Positions 30,361 to 38,555 of a stretch of DNA of 64,000 nucleotides are shown here, piece after piece. The notes under the pieces are model-generated. The model was not told the origin of the DNA. It saw nothing but the letters and a program-made list of their open reading frames with translations, and did no database searches. The stretch is from positions 1 through 64,000 of the forward strand of contig NZ_SIHX01000003.1 in assembly GCF_004320525.1 (NCBI RefSeq), written 5' to 3'. The stretch is from Arthrobacter sp. S39 (GTDB taxonomy: Bacteria; Actinomycetota; Actinomycetes; Actinomycetales; Micrococcaceae). Every line of letters starts with the position of its first letter. Position 1 is the stretch's first letter. Made by a program: the position numbers and the translations under genes.

Positions 30361-31005
30361 ATGGCCGGCGAAAGCAATCCCAGGACCATCACGGTGACAG
30401 GAACAGGATCGGCCGAGGCCCCGCCCGACCTGCTGACGATTTCCGTTGGCGTCGAATGCCGGCGGGACGGCGTCGGCACCGCCTACGCTGATGCCGGGAC
30501 AGCGTCCGGCGCCGTTTCCGGCGCTCTCCGGCAGCACGGCGTCGCGGACGCCGACATCCGGACGTCCGGGCTGAACGTCCGGCCGGAGCTCGTCTGGCGC
30601 GACGGCGAAGGCCAGAAAGTGGCCGGCTACGTGGCGTCGAGCGTGCTTACCGTCCGCCTCCGGGACGTCGCTGCCGCGTCCGGTGTCATTGCGGCCGTGG
30701 TTGATGCCGGCGCCGATGACGTACGGCTGAACGGCCTGGAACTCGGATTCGCGGATGAATCCGCTGTGATGGCCCGGGCCCGGGAAGCTGCGTGGCAGGA
30801 TGCCGCTGCTGCGGCCGAACAGTTTGCGTCCCTGGCCTCGGCACGGCTTGGCACCGTGGTGTCCGTTGCCGAGCACCCCCTCTCATCCGGGCCGGTTCCT
30901 GTCGCCAGGCTCGAACGGGCCGTGGCCACGGACGCCATCAGCGTGGAGGCAGGCCACGCGAGCGTCGGTGCGGGCGTCACGGTGGTGTGGGAACTGCTGG
31001 ACTGA
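30361..31005 (+). CDS. SIMPL domain (DUF541) protein
   Basis: The 214-residue protein has the SIMPL/DUF541 layout: ITVTGTGSAEAPPDLLTISVGVECRR at the start, GLNVRPELVWRDGEGQKVAGYVASSVLTVRLRD in the middle and AGHASVGAGVTVVWELLD at the end. Family members such as BP26 and YggE are usually exported and linked to stress tolerance, but no signal peptide is visible here. The start is ATG 30361, with GAGG seven bases upstream. Confidence 0.88.
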   Translation: MAGESNPRTITVTGTGSAEAPPDLLTISVGVECRRDGVGTAYADAGTASGAVSGALRQHGVADADIRTSGLNVRPELVWRDGEGQKVAGYVASSVLTVRLRDVAAASGVIAAVVDAGADDVRLNGLELGFADESAVMARAREAAWQDAAAAAEQFASLASARLGTVVSVAEHPLSSGPVPVARLERAVATDAISVEAGHASVGAGVTVVWELLD

Positions 31006-31051
31006 CATCCCCGCAGCTTGGTCCGGGCCGGACGGCCCGGCGCGCCGGTCC

Positions 31052-31080
31052 TTGACTTAAGTTCGAACATATATTCGAAT
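31052..31080 (+). promoter_or_regulatory. Promoter with LexA (SOS) box for the radical SAM gene
   Basis: TCGAACATATATTCGA at 31063-31078 matches the actinobacterial SOS box (TCGAAC-N4-GTTCGA) with one central change. It lies inside a candidate promoter, TTGACT (31052-31057) and TCGAAT (31075-31080) with a 17-base spacer. The ATG follows 7 bases later, so LexA binding should block transcription. Confidence 0.8.
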
Positions 31081-31086
31081 GGACGC

Positions 31087-32217
31087 ATGAGATGGGATGC
31101 ACAAGCGCTGATGCCACGGCCCGGCGATGAGGCCGGAAGCGGCGCATCACCGGCGCTGCTTCCCCTCGCCGGACTGGTCCGTTCCGTCACCACTCCCGAA
31201 TTCGCCGGCATCACCTTCCATGAGGTCACTGCCAAATCGGTGCTCAACAAGGTGGTTGCCGGTTCACGGATGCCGTTTGAGTGGACAGTGAACCCTTACC
31301 GCGGCTGCAGCCATGCCTGTGTGTACTGTTTTGCCCGCAAGAGCCACACGTACCTGGATTTCGACGCCGGTCTCGATTTCGACAGCCAGGTGGTGGTTAA
31401 GGTCAACGCCGCGGACGTCCTCCGGAAGGAACTGGCCAAGCCGTCGTGGGGCCGCCACCAGGTGGCCCTGGGCACCAACACCGACCCCTACCAGCGCGCC
31501 GAGGGCCGCTACCAGCTGATGCCGGGCATCATCACCGCGCTGGCTGACTCCGGGACCCCGCTGTCCATCCTCACCAAAGGCACACTGCTGGCCAGGGACA
31601 TTCCACTCCTGAAACGGGCCGCTGCCCAGGTCCCGGTGGGTGTCGGCATCTCCCTGGCCATGACGGATGAAGCCCTGTCCGAGGCGGTGGAGCCGGGTAC
31701 GCCGGGGCCCCGCGCCAGGCTGAAACTGGTCTCACGCCTGCGCGACGCCGGGCTCCCGTGCGGCGTGATGGCCATGCCCATCCTGCCGTGGCTGTCCGAC
31801 AGCGACGAGGCACTTGATTCCCTCTTCGGTTCCCTGGCGGCTGCGGGAGCCACGGGAGTGACTGCCGGCGCCCTCTACCTGAAGCCGGGCACCCGGGAAT
31901 GGTTCATGCAGTGGATCGCCAGGAACCATCCGGAGCTCGCGGGCAAGTACCGGCGCCTTTACGGCACTGGTTCCTACACGTCCAAGGAATACCGCACCTG
32001 GCTTGCCGGGAAGGTCCGCTACTTCAAGCAGCGGCATGGCTTCGCAAGTACGCACGGTTTCAGCCACCGCGATCTTGAGGACGATCCCCGCGGCGAGGAA
32101 GCACAGTACCCGGCGGGAAGTATCCCGGCAGCCCACTCCGTCGGAACGCTCGGCGGGCTGGCCGGGGAATCCCAGCCGGCCGCCGCCGGGCTGCGCCAGC
32201 AGCCCACCCTGTTCTAG
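31087..32217 (+). CDS. Radical SAM protein, Rv2578c-like (SplB-related superfamily)
   Basis: The 376-residue protein carries a CxxxCxxC iron-sulfur motif as C74, C78 and C81 in NPYRGCSHACVYCFAR. Next come TNTDPYQRAE and SILTKGTLLARDIPLL, typical of the group related to spore photoproduct lyase and mycobacterial Rv2578c. Its reaction is unknown. The start is ATG 31087; an open frame from 31018 would read through the LexA box. Control by LexA suggests a role in DNA damage. Confidence 0.88.
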   Translation: MRWDAQALMPRPGDEAGSGASPALLPLAGLVRSVTTPEFAGITFHEVTAKSVLNKVVAGSRMPFEWTVNPYRGCSHACVYCFARKSHTYLDFDAGLDFDSQVVVKVNAADVLRKELAKPSWGRHQVALGTNTDPYQRAEGRYQLMPGIITALADSGTPLSILTKGTLLARDIPLLKRAAAQVPVGVGISLAMTDEALSEAVEPGTPGPRARLKLVSRLRDAGLPCGVMAMPILPWLSDSDEALDSLFGSLAAAGATGVTAGALYLKPGTREWFMQWIARNHPELAGKYRRLYGTGSYTSKEYRTWLAGKVRYFKQRHGFASTHGFSHRDLEDDPRGEEAQYPAGSIPAAHSVGTLGGLAGESQPAAAGLRQQPTLF

Positions 32218-32256
32218 GGACGCTCCCGGGAATCTAGGGCACTCCAGGGAGCCGGT

Positions 32257-32709
32257 TCAGCGGGGGGCGTTTGAATCCACGAGCGTGCCCAGGGATTCAA
32301 GCAGTGCCCGGACAATCGGGAAGTCGGCCGGGATCCACGGGAGGCTGAGAGCTTCGTCACGGCTTGTGGTGCTGATCCATCTCAGCTCGTCATGGTCTTC
32401 GAGCGGCCGGGGATCGCCGTCGGAAATTTCTGCCAGCCACACCCGCATGCTGGCCCGCTCGTTCAGCCGCCAGCCGGCCGGAGCCCCGGCGGGCAGTTCC
32501 GGCCCCAGCGTGACCCCCACGCCCAGTTCTTCCCTGAGTTCCCGGTGCAGCGCAGCCTCGCACTGTTCCCCGTCGTCGACCTTCCCGCCGGGGAACTCCC
32601 AGAGTCCGGCGAACTGCTCGGGGGCAGTCCGCCTGGCCACCAGCATCCGGGTGGGCCCGGTCAACGAGTCAAGTATTGCGCCGCCAACTACCTGTATCCG
32701 TCCAGTCAC
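32257..32709 (-). CDS. NUDIX hydrolase, MutT-like (deoxy)nucleotide pyrophosphohydrolase
   Basis: The 150-residue protein has the full NUDIX box GGKVDDGEQCEAALHRELREELGV (GX5EX7REUXEEXGU). It starts with IQVVGGAILDS and has EFPGGKV, as in MutT-type sanitising enzymes that hydrolyse 8-oxo-dGTP or CTP analogues. The GTG start is at 32707-32709. It is convergent with the radical SAM gene and divergent from the MFS transporter. Substrate specificity is not evident. Confidence 0.92.
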   Translation of the reverse strand: MTGRIQVVGGAILDSLTGPTRMLVARRTAPEQFAGLWEFPGGKVDDGEQCEAALHRELREELGVGVTLGPELPAGAPAGWRLNERASMRVWLAEISDGDPRPLEDHDELRWISTTSRDEALSLPWIPADFPIVRALLESLGTLVDSNAPR

Positions 32710-32790
32710 CGCTCCAGTCTATGGGGGACAATTGATGGGGCGCCCCGCGGGCGTGCGCCACGATCCACTCCCCTTTCGAAAAGCAGGCAC

Positions 32791-33999
32791 ATGAGCAGCG
32801 TTGTCCAGTCACCCCCGGCCACAAAGACCCCGTCCCCCAGGATCGCTCCGGCGATCGTTTCCCTGGCGATGGGCGGGTTCGGGATCGGCGTGACTGAGTT
32901 CACCATGATGGGCCTTCTCAAGGAGGTGGAACTGGGCCTCGGCATCAGTACCCCTGAAGCGGGACACCTGATTTCCGCCTACGCCCTGGGCGTGGTGGTC
33001 GGCGCACCCCTGCTGGCCGCGGTCGGAGCCAAGCTGCCCCGCAAACACCTGGCCCTGGGACTGATGTTCTTCTTCAGCGTCGCCAACCTGACCTCGTACC
33101 TCGCCCCGGACTACACCACCATGCTGGTCTCCCGTTTTGCCGCCGGACTGCCGCACGGCGCCTTCTTTGGTGTGGCCGCCGTCATCGCCGCGTCCCTCGT
33201 CCCACCCACCCGCCGGGGATGGGCCATCTCCATGGTGATGGCGGGACTGACTGTCTCCAACGTGGTGGGCGTTCCCCTGGCCACGTGGGTGGGCCAGGCA
33301 TTCGGCTGGCGCCTGCTGTTTGTCCTGGTGGGCGCCATCGGCCTGCTGACCCTGGCGCTGCTCTGGAGGTTTGTGCCCTTCCAGGCGGCCCACCCCGATG
33401 CCAGCATCCGGCGCGAACTCGGGGCGCTGAAGCGGTTGCAGGTCTGGCTTGCCATCCTGATCGGCATTGTGGGCTTCGGTGGATTCTTCGCCACGTACAC
33501 CTACATCGCGCACACCATGACATCGGTGGCCGGCATCCCGTCGTCCCTGATCCCGCTGGTGGTTGCGCTCTATGGCCTGGGCATGGTGGCCGGAAACATC
33601 GTAGGCGGGCGGATCGCGGACCGGTCCGTGATGGGGACCATCTACCGGGTGCTGCCCGGAATCGCCGTTGCCCTGGTGGTCTATGCGGTTGCCGTCCAGT
33701 GGCCGTGGTCCGCGTTTGTCATGGTGTTTGTGGTCGGCGCGGCCGGTTCGATGCTGGTGCCGGCCCTGCAGACCCGGCTGCTGGACGCGTCCCCGGACGC
33801 GCCGTCGCTGGCGTCCTCCCTCAACCATGCCGCGCTGAACGTGGCCAACGCACTGGGCGCATTCCTGGGCGGCGTGGTGATCGCGTGGGGCTGGGGCTAC
33901 GTTGCCCCTGCCCTGGTGGGAGCCGTTCTGGCCATCCTTGGCCTGGGCGTGGCCATCGTCAGCGGACTGCTGGAACGCAAAAAGCCGCTGACCGCCTGA
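32791..33999 (+). CDS. MFS transporter, AraJ/drug-efflux type (DHA1)
   Basis: The 402-residue protein has about twelve predicted membrane helices. The opening IVSLAMGGFGIGVTEFTMMGLL and LISAYALGVVVGAPLLAAVGAKLPRKHLALGLM is typical of the AraJ/chloramphenicol-efflux-like DHA1 family, with the motif-A-like loop after helix 2. It probably exports drugs or sugars; the substrate is unknown. The ATG at 32791 follows AGCAGG. It is divergent from the NUDIX gene. Confidence 0.88.
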   Translation: MSSVVQSPPATKTPSPRIAPAIVSLAMGGFGIGVTEFTMMGLLKEVELGLGISTPEAGHLISAYALGVVVGAPLLAAVGAKLPRKHLALGLMFFFSVANLTSYLAPDYTTMLVSRFAAGLPHGAFFGVAAVIAASLVPPTRRGWAISMVMAGLTVSNVVGVPLATWVGQAFGWRLLFVLVGAIGLLTLALLWRFVPFQAAHPDASIRRELGALKRLQVWLAILIGIVGFGGFFATYTYIAHTMTSVAGIPSSLIPLVVALYGLGMVAGNIVGGRIADRSVMGTIYRVLPGIAVALVVYAVAVQWPWSAFVMVFVVGAAGSMLVPALQTRLLDASPDAPSLASSLNHAALNVANALGAFLGGVVIAWGWGYVAPALVGAVLAILGLGVAIVSGLLERKKPLTA

Positions 34000-34079
34000 T
34001 CCAGGGACGTACCTCATCCGGAGGATCGGGCGGCCAGCCATTCAGGCCCAGCGTAGCCCTGCCTGCGGCAGGTGCCGTG

Positions 34080-35066
34080 TCAGGCGTTGGCGTCCAACTC
34101 CCCGGCATTGCCTGCCGCTGCGTCCGACGCCGCTGCGCCCGTTGCATCGGTTGCGTCCGTCCGGTGGATGTCCGGTTCCAGGTAAATGACGCGGGCGATA
34201 GGCACCGCTGTCCGGATCCGTTCCTCGGCGCCGTCGATGGCCGCCGCGATGTCACGGCCGGCGTCGGCTGCACCGACGGAAATCTTCGCCGCGACCAGCA
34301 GTTCTTCCGGCCCCAGGTGGAGGGTCTTCAGGTGGATGACGCGCGTTCCGCCGTCCTCAATGGCGCGGTGGATCTTTTCAGTGTCATCCTTGGTGGCGGA
34401 TTCACCCAGCAGCAGGGACTTGGTTTCGAGGGCCAGCACAACGGCGATCAGAACCAGCAGGATGCCGATCATGCCGGTGCCCACGGCGTCCCACACGCCG
34501 TTGCCCGTGATCAGGGTGAGCCCCACGCCGAAGAGGGCAAAGACCAGGCCCACGAGCGCGCCGAGGTCCTCCAGCAGGATGACCGGAAGTTCGGGCTGCT
34601 TGGCCGTCCGGACGAAGCTGACCCAGCCCTGTTTCCCGCGGAGGTGGTTCGACTCGGTGATGGCGGTGCGGAACGAGAAGGACTCGGCAATGATGGCGCC
34701 CACCAGCACGGCCAGCGGAACCCACCAGAAATCGCCTTCGATGGCGTGCGGGTGCTGCAGCTTCTCCCAGGCCTCGTAGAGGGCAAAGAGGCCACCGACG
34801 CTGAACAGCACGATGGAGACAATAAAGGCGTAGATATAGCGCTCACGGCCGTACCCGAAGGGGTGCTCGGGGCTTGCTGCCCGCTTCGCCCGTTTGCCGC
34901 CCACCAGCAGCAGGATCTGGTTGCCGGAGTCGGCCAGGGAGTGGATGGCCTCGGCGAGCATCGACGATGACAGCGTCAGGATGTAGGCGACGAATTTGAG
35001 GGCGGCAATCGTCAGGTTTGCGGCAAGGGCCGCGACGATCGCCTTGGTACCGCCGTTTGCAGCCAC
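34080..35066 (-). CDS. Cation diffusion facilitator family transporter
   Basis: The 328-residue membrane protein opens with AALAANLTIAALKFVAYILTLSSSMLAEAIHSLADSGNQ, which carries the first metal site (HSLAD in helix 2), and has HPFGYGRER in the cytosolic loop. In helix 5 the usual HxxxD is replaced by LLEDLGALVGL, as in ZnT9-like CDF proteins, so ion choice may differ from classical Zn exporters. A long Ala/Asp-rich C-terminal tail follows the cytoplasmic domain. The GTG start has GAGGTGA seven bases upstream. Confidence 0.9.
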   Translation of the reverse strand: MAANGGTKAIVAALAANLTIAALKFVAYILTLSSSMLAEAIHSLADSGNQILLLVGGKRAKRAASPEHPFGYGRERYIYAFIVSIVLFSVGGLFALYEAWEKLQHPHAIEGDFWWVPLAVLVGAIIAESFSFRTAITESNHLRGKQGWVSFVRTAKQPELPVILLEDLGALVGLVFALFGVGLTLITGNGVWDAVGTGMIGILLVLIAVVLALETKSLLLGESATKDDTEKIHRAIEDGGTRVIHLKTLHLGPEELLVAAKISVGAADAGRDIAAAIDGAEERIRTAVPIARVIYLEPDIHRTDATDATGAAASDAAAGNAGELDANA

Positions 35067-35190
35067 TCGGGCTTCACCTCTTCAGGGATACGGAACAGGA
35101 CAGGAAAAACGCGAAGCCGGACTCGGCTCCGCCCATGAATACCGTACCGGCAGCGGTGTGGGACACGCAGCCGGACTGGCCGTAAGCCTA

Positions 35191-35219
35191 CTGACAATGA
35201 GGGGGCTGTGTGTTAGCTT
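35191..35219 (+). promoter_or_regulatory. Candidate promoter of the GlsB-like gene
   Basis: CTGACA (35191-35196) and TAGCTT (35214-35219) have a 17-base spacer. They lie about 50 bases before the start of the downstream gene, in the 202-base gap between divergent genes. Confidence 0.5.
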
Positions 35220-35268
35220 GATGCAATATCGGGAAGATTAAGTCCCGGCGAATAAATAAGGAGGAGAC

Positions 35269-35544
35269 ATGGGTTTTCTTGCTTGGATTATTCTCGGCCT
35301 CATAGTGGGGGCCATAGTTAAGGCCGTTATGCCCGGCAAAGTGGGCGGCGGCTGGGTCACCAGCCTTGTTCTTGGCGTGGTTGGTGCAATTGTGGGCGGC
35401 TGGATCGGCAGCCTGCTTTTCGGCAAGGGAGACCTTGCATTCTTTGACCTCGGCACGTGGATTCTCGCCATTGTTGGCGGCCTCGTGGTAGCCGGCGTCT
35501 ACGGCGCAATTACGGGACGCAGCAAGAGCACGCGCGCACCCTGA
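35269..35544 (+). CDS. GlsB/YeaQ/YmgE family stress-response membrane protein
   Basis: The 91-residue protein consists of three glycine-rich hydrophobic helices: FLAWIILGLIVGAIVKAVMPG, VTSLVLGVVGAIVGGWIGSLLFG and TWILAIVGGLVVAGVYGAIT. This pattern is diagnostic of the transglycosylase-associated/GlsB family, membrane proteins induced by envelope or general stress. The start has a very strong AAGGAGGAG site. It is a single gene with its own promoter and a strong terminator. Confidence 0.93.
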   Translation: MGFLAWIILGLIVGAIVKAVMPGKVGGGWVTSLVLGVVGAIVGGWIGSLLFGKGDLAFFDLGTWILAIVGGLVVAGVYGAITGRSKSTRAP

Positions 35545-35571
35545 TTCCCGTCCTACTATTTGAAATCAGCA

Positions 35572-35599
35572 AGGGCCCCGGATGATCATCCGGGGCCCT
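35572..35599. terminator. Bidirectional terminator
   Basis: AGGGCCCCGGAT GATC ATCCGGGGCCCT is a perfect 28-base palindrome between the stops of the GlsB-like gene (plus) and the rRNA methyltransferase gene (minus), so it can serve both. Confidence 0.85.
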
Positions 35600-35604
35600 G
35601 CCCT

Positions 35605-36516
35605 TTAAGCCGGGACGGGCAGGCTTCCCTGCTGGGACCGGGCGCTTGCGTAGAGGCAGACGGTTGCTGCGGTCCCGAGGTTGAGGCTCTCTGCGGCCCC
35701 GTAGACCGGGACAGCCACACGGTGGTCGGCCAGTCCCAGTTCAGCCTCCGACAACCCCTGCGCTTCGTTTCCAAACAGCCACGCTGTGGGGTTTTCCAAG
35801 GGGAAGGCCGATCCGGCGCCGGAGGCACCCAGCCGGCGGGCCGCGTTCTGGTCCTGCAGCGTGTCCAGGTTCAGCTGGCCTTGGCCGTCCGCCGCGAGGA
35901 CCCCGATGCCGCGTTCCTTGCAGCGGGCCACCAGCTCCTCGACGTCGGCGCCGAGCACCACGGGCAGGTGGAAGAGGGATCCCGCCGTCGAGCGCACGGC
36001 CTTGGGATTGTAGATGTCAACGCTGGATGCGGTCAGGATGACGGCGTCCGCGCCGGCCGCGTCGGCTGCCCGGAGCACGGTTCCGGCGTTGCCGGGGTCG
36101 CGGACCTGGCACAGCACCGCGATCAGCTGCGGGCCGGCGTCGAGTACCTGCTCAAGGCTTACGTCCAGGAAACCGCAGACCGCGAGGATGCCCTGCGGGG
36201 TGACCGTGTCCGCCATCGCGGCCAGCACTTCGTCGGTGGCGAGGTAGGCGGTGGTGCCCTCAGCGAGTGTCTCCAGGTCCGGGTGCTTGTCGAGGCAGGC
36301 CTCGCTCGCGTAAACCTCATAGACGATGCCGGGCTCCCCCGCGGCAATCCTCTTCTGGTGCAGGACCAGGGCTTCCCGGACAGCCTGCGGGCCCTCCGCC
36401 AGGAACTCACTGCGCTTTAAACGGGCCGGGCGCCCGGCAAGTTGTGCCACCTTCCTCACCCGATCAGCTCGAGGGTTGGAAAGTGGAAAATCTTGCGGGC
36501 GCCCGGTTTCGTTCAT
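35605..36516 (-). CDS. TrmH/SpoU-family RNA 2'-O-ribose methyltransferase
   Basis: The 303-residue SPOUT methyltransferase has the three family motifs: LCQVRDPGNAGTVLRAADAAGADAVIL, WLFGNEAQGLSE and VAVPVYGAAESLNLGTAATVCLY. An N-terminal substrate-binding domain (KRSEFLAEGPQAVREAL) resembles RlmB and TsnR. It probably methylates a ribose in 23S rRNA; the exact nucleotide cannot be told. It lies 57 bases downstream of rplT and may be transcribed with the infC-rpmI-rplT operon. Confidence 0.93.
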   Translation of the reverse strand: MNETGRPQDFPLSNPRADRVRKVAQLAGRPARLKRSEFLAEGPQAVREALVLHQKRIAAGEPGIVYEVYASEACLDKHPDLETLAEGTTAYLATDEVLAAMADTVTPQGILAVCGFLDVSLEQVLDAGPQLIAVLCQVRDPGNAGTVLRAADAAGADAVILTASSVDIYNPKAVRSTAGSLFHLPVVLGADVEELVARCKERGIGVLAADGQGQLNLDTLQDQNAARRLGASGAGSAFPLENPTAWLFGNEAQGLSEAELGLADHRVAVPVYGAAESLNLGTAATVCLYASARSQQGSLPVPA

Positions 36517-36573
36517 ATAAGAACCTTAGTTGCTGTTGAAGCAGGTTCTCGAACTACCCAGAACGGGGAGCTG

Positions 36574-37038
36574 CTACTCAGCGGCCTCGTCAGCGGCCGG
36601 CTTCTTAGCAGCCTTGGCCTTGGCAGCCTTCGGCGCCTTGGCCTTGGGTGCTTCAGCCTGGACAGCCGGAGCGGACGTGTCCGCAGGCAGGGAGTCCTTG
36701 GCGACCTTCACCAGAGCGGCGAAAGCGTTGGCGTCGGAGACGGCCAGCTCGGCCAGCATACGGCGGTCAACCTCAACCTCAGCGGCCTTCAGGCCCTGGA
36801 TGAGGCGGTTGTAGGTGAGGCCGTTGGCGCGGGATGCAGCGTTGATGCGCTGGATCCACAGGCGACGGAAGTCGCCCTTCTTCTTCTTGCGGTCACCGTA
36901 GCTGTACACAAACGAGTGCAGCAGCTGCTCTTTGGCCTTGCGGTACAGGCGTGAACGCTGTCCCCGGTAGCCCTTTGCGCGTTCGAGGATAACCCGGCGC
37001 TTCTTGTGGGCGTTTACCGCCCGCTTCACACGTGCCAC
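36574..37038 (-). CDS. rplT: 50S ribosomal protein L20 with C-terminal extension
   Basis: The 154-residue protein begins with the strongly conserved [37 protein letters not shown]. The conserved part ends at about residue 120 ([11 protein letters not shown]). A ~30-residue Ala/Lys/Pro-rich tail follows ([19 protein letters not shown]), absent from E. coli and Bacillus L20. The GTG start is preceded by GAAGGAG. It is the third gene of infC-rpmI-rplT. L20 often represses this operon in other bacteria by binding the leader. Confidence 0.98.
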   Translation of the reverse strand: MARVKRAVNAHKKRRVILERAKGYRGQRSRLYRKAKEQLLHSFVYSYGDRKKKKGDFRRLWIQRINAASRANGLTYNRLIQGLKAAEVEVDRRMLAELAVSDANAFAALVKVAKDSLPADTSAPAVQAEAPKAKAPKAAKAKAAKKPAADEAAE

Positions 37039-37155
37039 GTGCGTACTCCTTCAGAATTCTGATCCCAAGCGTCTACTGCCGGAAACCCGGCCGGCCTGAG
37101 AAGGCTTTTTGGTAGGTGACTGCTGCCAGGAGGCATCAGCCAAAATACTTGGAAA

Positions 37156-37350
37156 TTAGATGCCGAGCATCTTCCGGATGACCTTGGCGTCGCCCTTGAA
37201 GACGATCTTGTCGCCGGCGAGGCGACGGGTCAGCCTGGAGGACTTGTGCTCGAGGTAGTGGCGGCGGTTGGCCTGCTGGCGGCGCAGCTTGCCGCTGCCG
37301 GTCAGCTTGAAGCGCTTCTTAGCACCACTGTGGGTCTTCATCTTCGGCAT
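37156..37350 (-). CDS. rpmI: 50S ribosomal protein L35
   Basis: This 64-residue basic protein has the family start [24 protein letters not shown] and ends with KMLGI. The frame extends upstream, but ATG 37350 is the family start, with AAGGAG about 11 bases before it. It sits between infC and rplT, the standard bacterial order. Confidence 0.98.
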   Translation of the reverse strand: MPKMKTHSGAKKRFKLTGSGKLRRQQANRRHYLEHKSSRLTRRLAGDKIVFKGDAKVIRKMLGI

Positions 37351-37466
37351 GGGAACCGATCTCCTTACGTATCCACAGACCAGGGTCTGCAGTTCTTCGT
37401 GCAGCCACCCCTGCGGGCGGCGTGCTGGTTGCTTGCTGCCGGAGGACAACCTCCGGCAGCCGTGAA

Positions 37467-38555
37467 CTAGGTGGTCTTTTTGCCAGCCGGCTTCGGCGCC
37501 GCCTTGGGGGCGGGCCGGACAGGAGGCTTCGGCGCTGCAGGCCTGGCCACCGGCTTCGGCATCGGGACTGGCGGCCTCGGAGCTGCCGGGGCGGGAACCG
37601 CTGCCGGCTTGGCTGCTTCCGGAGCCTTGGCGGCGACCGGTGCCTTGGGAGCCTCCGGTGCCTTTGCGGGCGCGGGAGCTGCCTTCGGTGCCTCACGCCG
37701 GGGGGCTGCTGCCTTGGGGGCTTCAGTCTTCGGAGCTTCAGTCTTCGGAGCAGCCTGCTTGGGCGCTTCCTGCGGTGCGGCTTCCTTCACGGGAGCTTCT
37801 TCAGCAGGGGCGGCTTCCACGGGAGCTTCGGGAGCAACAGCGGCAGCGGAAGCTTCCACCTCGGGTGCCTCGGCTTCGGGCTCCGTGGTGATGGCGAAAC
37901 CTTCCGGAAGAAGGTCAGCCAGAGACTGCGTGAACGGTGCCTGGTCGTCGCCGGAGACGTCGACGCGCCCCGTCGCCTTGGCTTCGTTCTGTGCCTTGGC
38001 TTCTGCACGCTGCGTGGCGCGGCGGGCTTCTGCCTTGGCTTCGGCCTTGTTCTTGAGCGGACCCACAACCATGACCATGTTCCGGCCGTCGATACGCGGG
38101 CTGGACTCCACAACGCCAACTTCGGCGACGTCGTCGGCGAAGCGCTGGAGAAGGCGGATGCCCATCTCGGGACGCTGCTGCTCACGTCCGCGGAACTGGA
38201 TCATTGCCTTGACCTTGTCACCTGCGCCGAGGAAGCGCAGTGCGTGTCCGCGCTTGGTCTCGTAGTCGTGGGTGTCAATCTTCAGGCGGAACCGGATTTC
38301 CTTCAGAACAGTGTTGGTCTGGTTCTTCCGGGCTTCACGTGCCTTGACGGCGGCCTCGTACTTGTACTTGCCGAAGTCCATCAGCTTGCACACCGGAGGC
38401 TTCGCCTGAGGTGCAACTTCAACGAGATCAAGGTCGGACTCGGCAGCCAAACGCAGGGCGTCCTCAATACGGACGATTCCTACCTGTTCACCTGCAGGGC
38501 CGACCAGCCGCACCTCGGGGACGCGGATACGCTCATTGATTCTTGGCTCGCTAAT
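37467..38555 (-). CDS. infC: Translation initiation factor IF-3 with long C-terminal extension, ATT start
   Basis: IF-3 binds the 30S subunit and checks the start codon and initiator tRNA. Residues 1 to about 185 are canonical: [44 protein letters not shown] and [20 protein letters not shown] ~175-residue tail rich in Ala, Pro, Lys and Glu follows, ending in KPAGKKTT. No ATG, GTG or TTG exists at the right place. AGGAG lies seven bases before an ATT (38553-38555) that encodes the first residue before S-E-P-R, so ATT is the start. E. coli infC also starts with AUU and uses it for autoregulation. Confidence 0.93.
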   Translation of the reverse strand: MSEPRINERIRVPEVRLVGPAGEQVGIVRIEDALRLAAESDLDLVEVAPQAKPPVCKLMDFGKYKYEAAVKAREARKNQTNTVLKEIRFRLKIDTHDYETKRGHALRFLGAGDKVKAMIQFRGREQQRPEMGIRLLQRFADDVAEVGVVESSPRIDGRNMVMVVGPLKNKAEAKAEARRATQRAEAKAQNEAKATGRVDVSGDDQAPFTQSLADLLPEGFAITTEPEAEAPEVEASAAAVAPEAPVEAAPAEEAPVKEAAPQEAPKQAAPKTEAPKTEAPKAAAPRREAPKAAPAPAKAPEAPKAPVAAKAPEAAKPAAVPAPAAPRPPVPMPKPVARPAAPKPPVRPAPKAAPKPAGKKTT

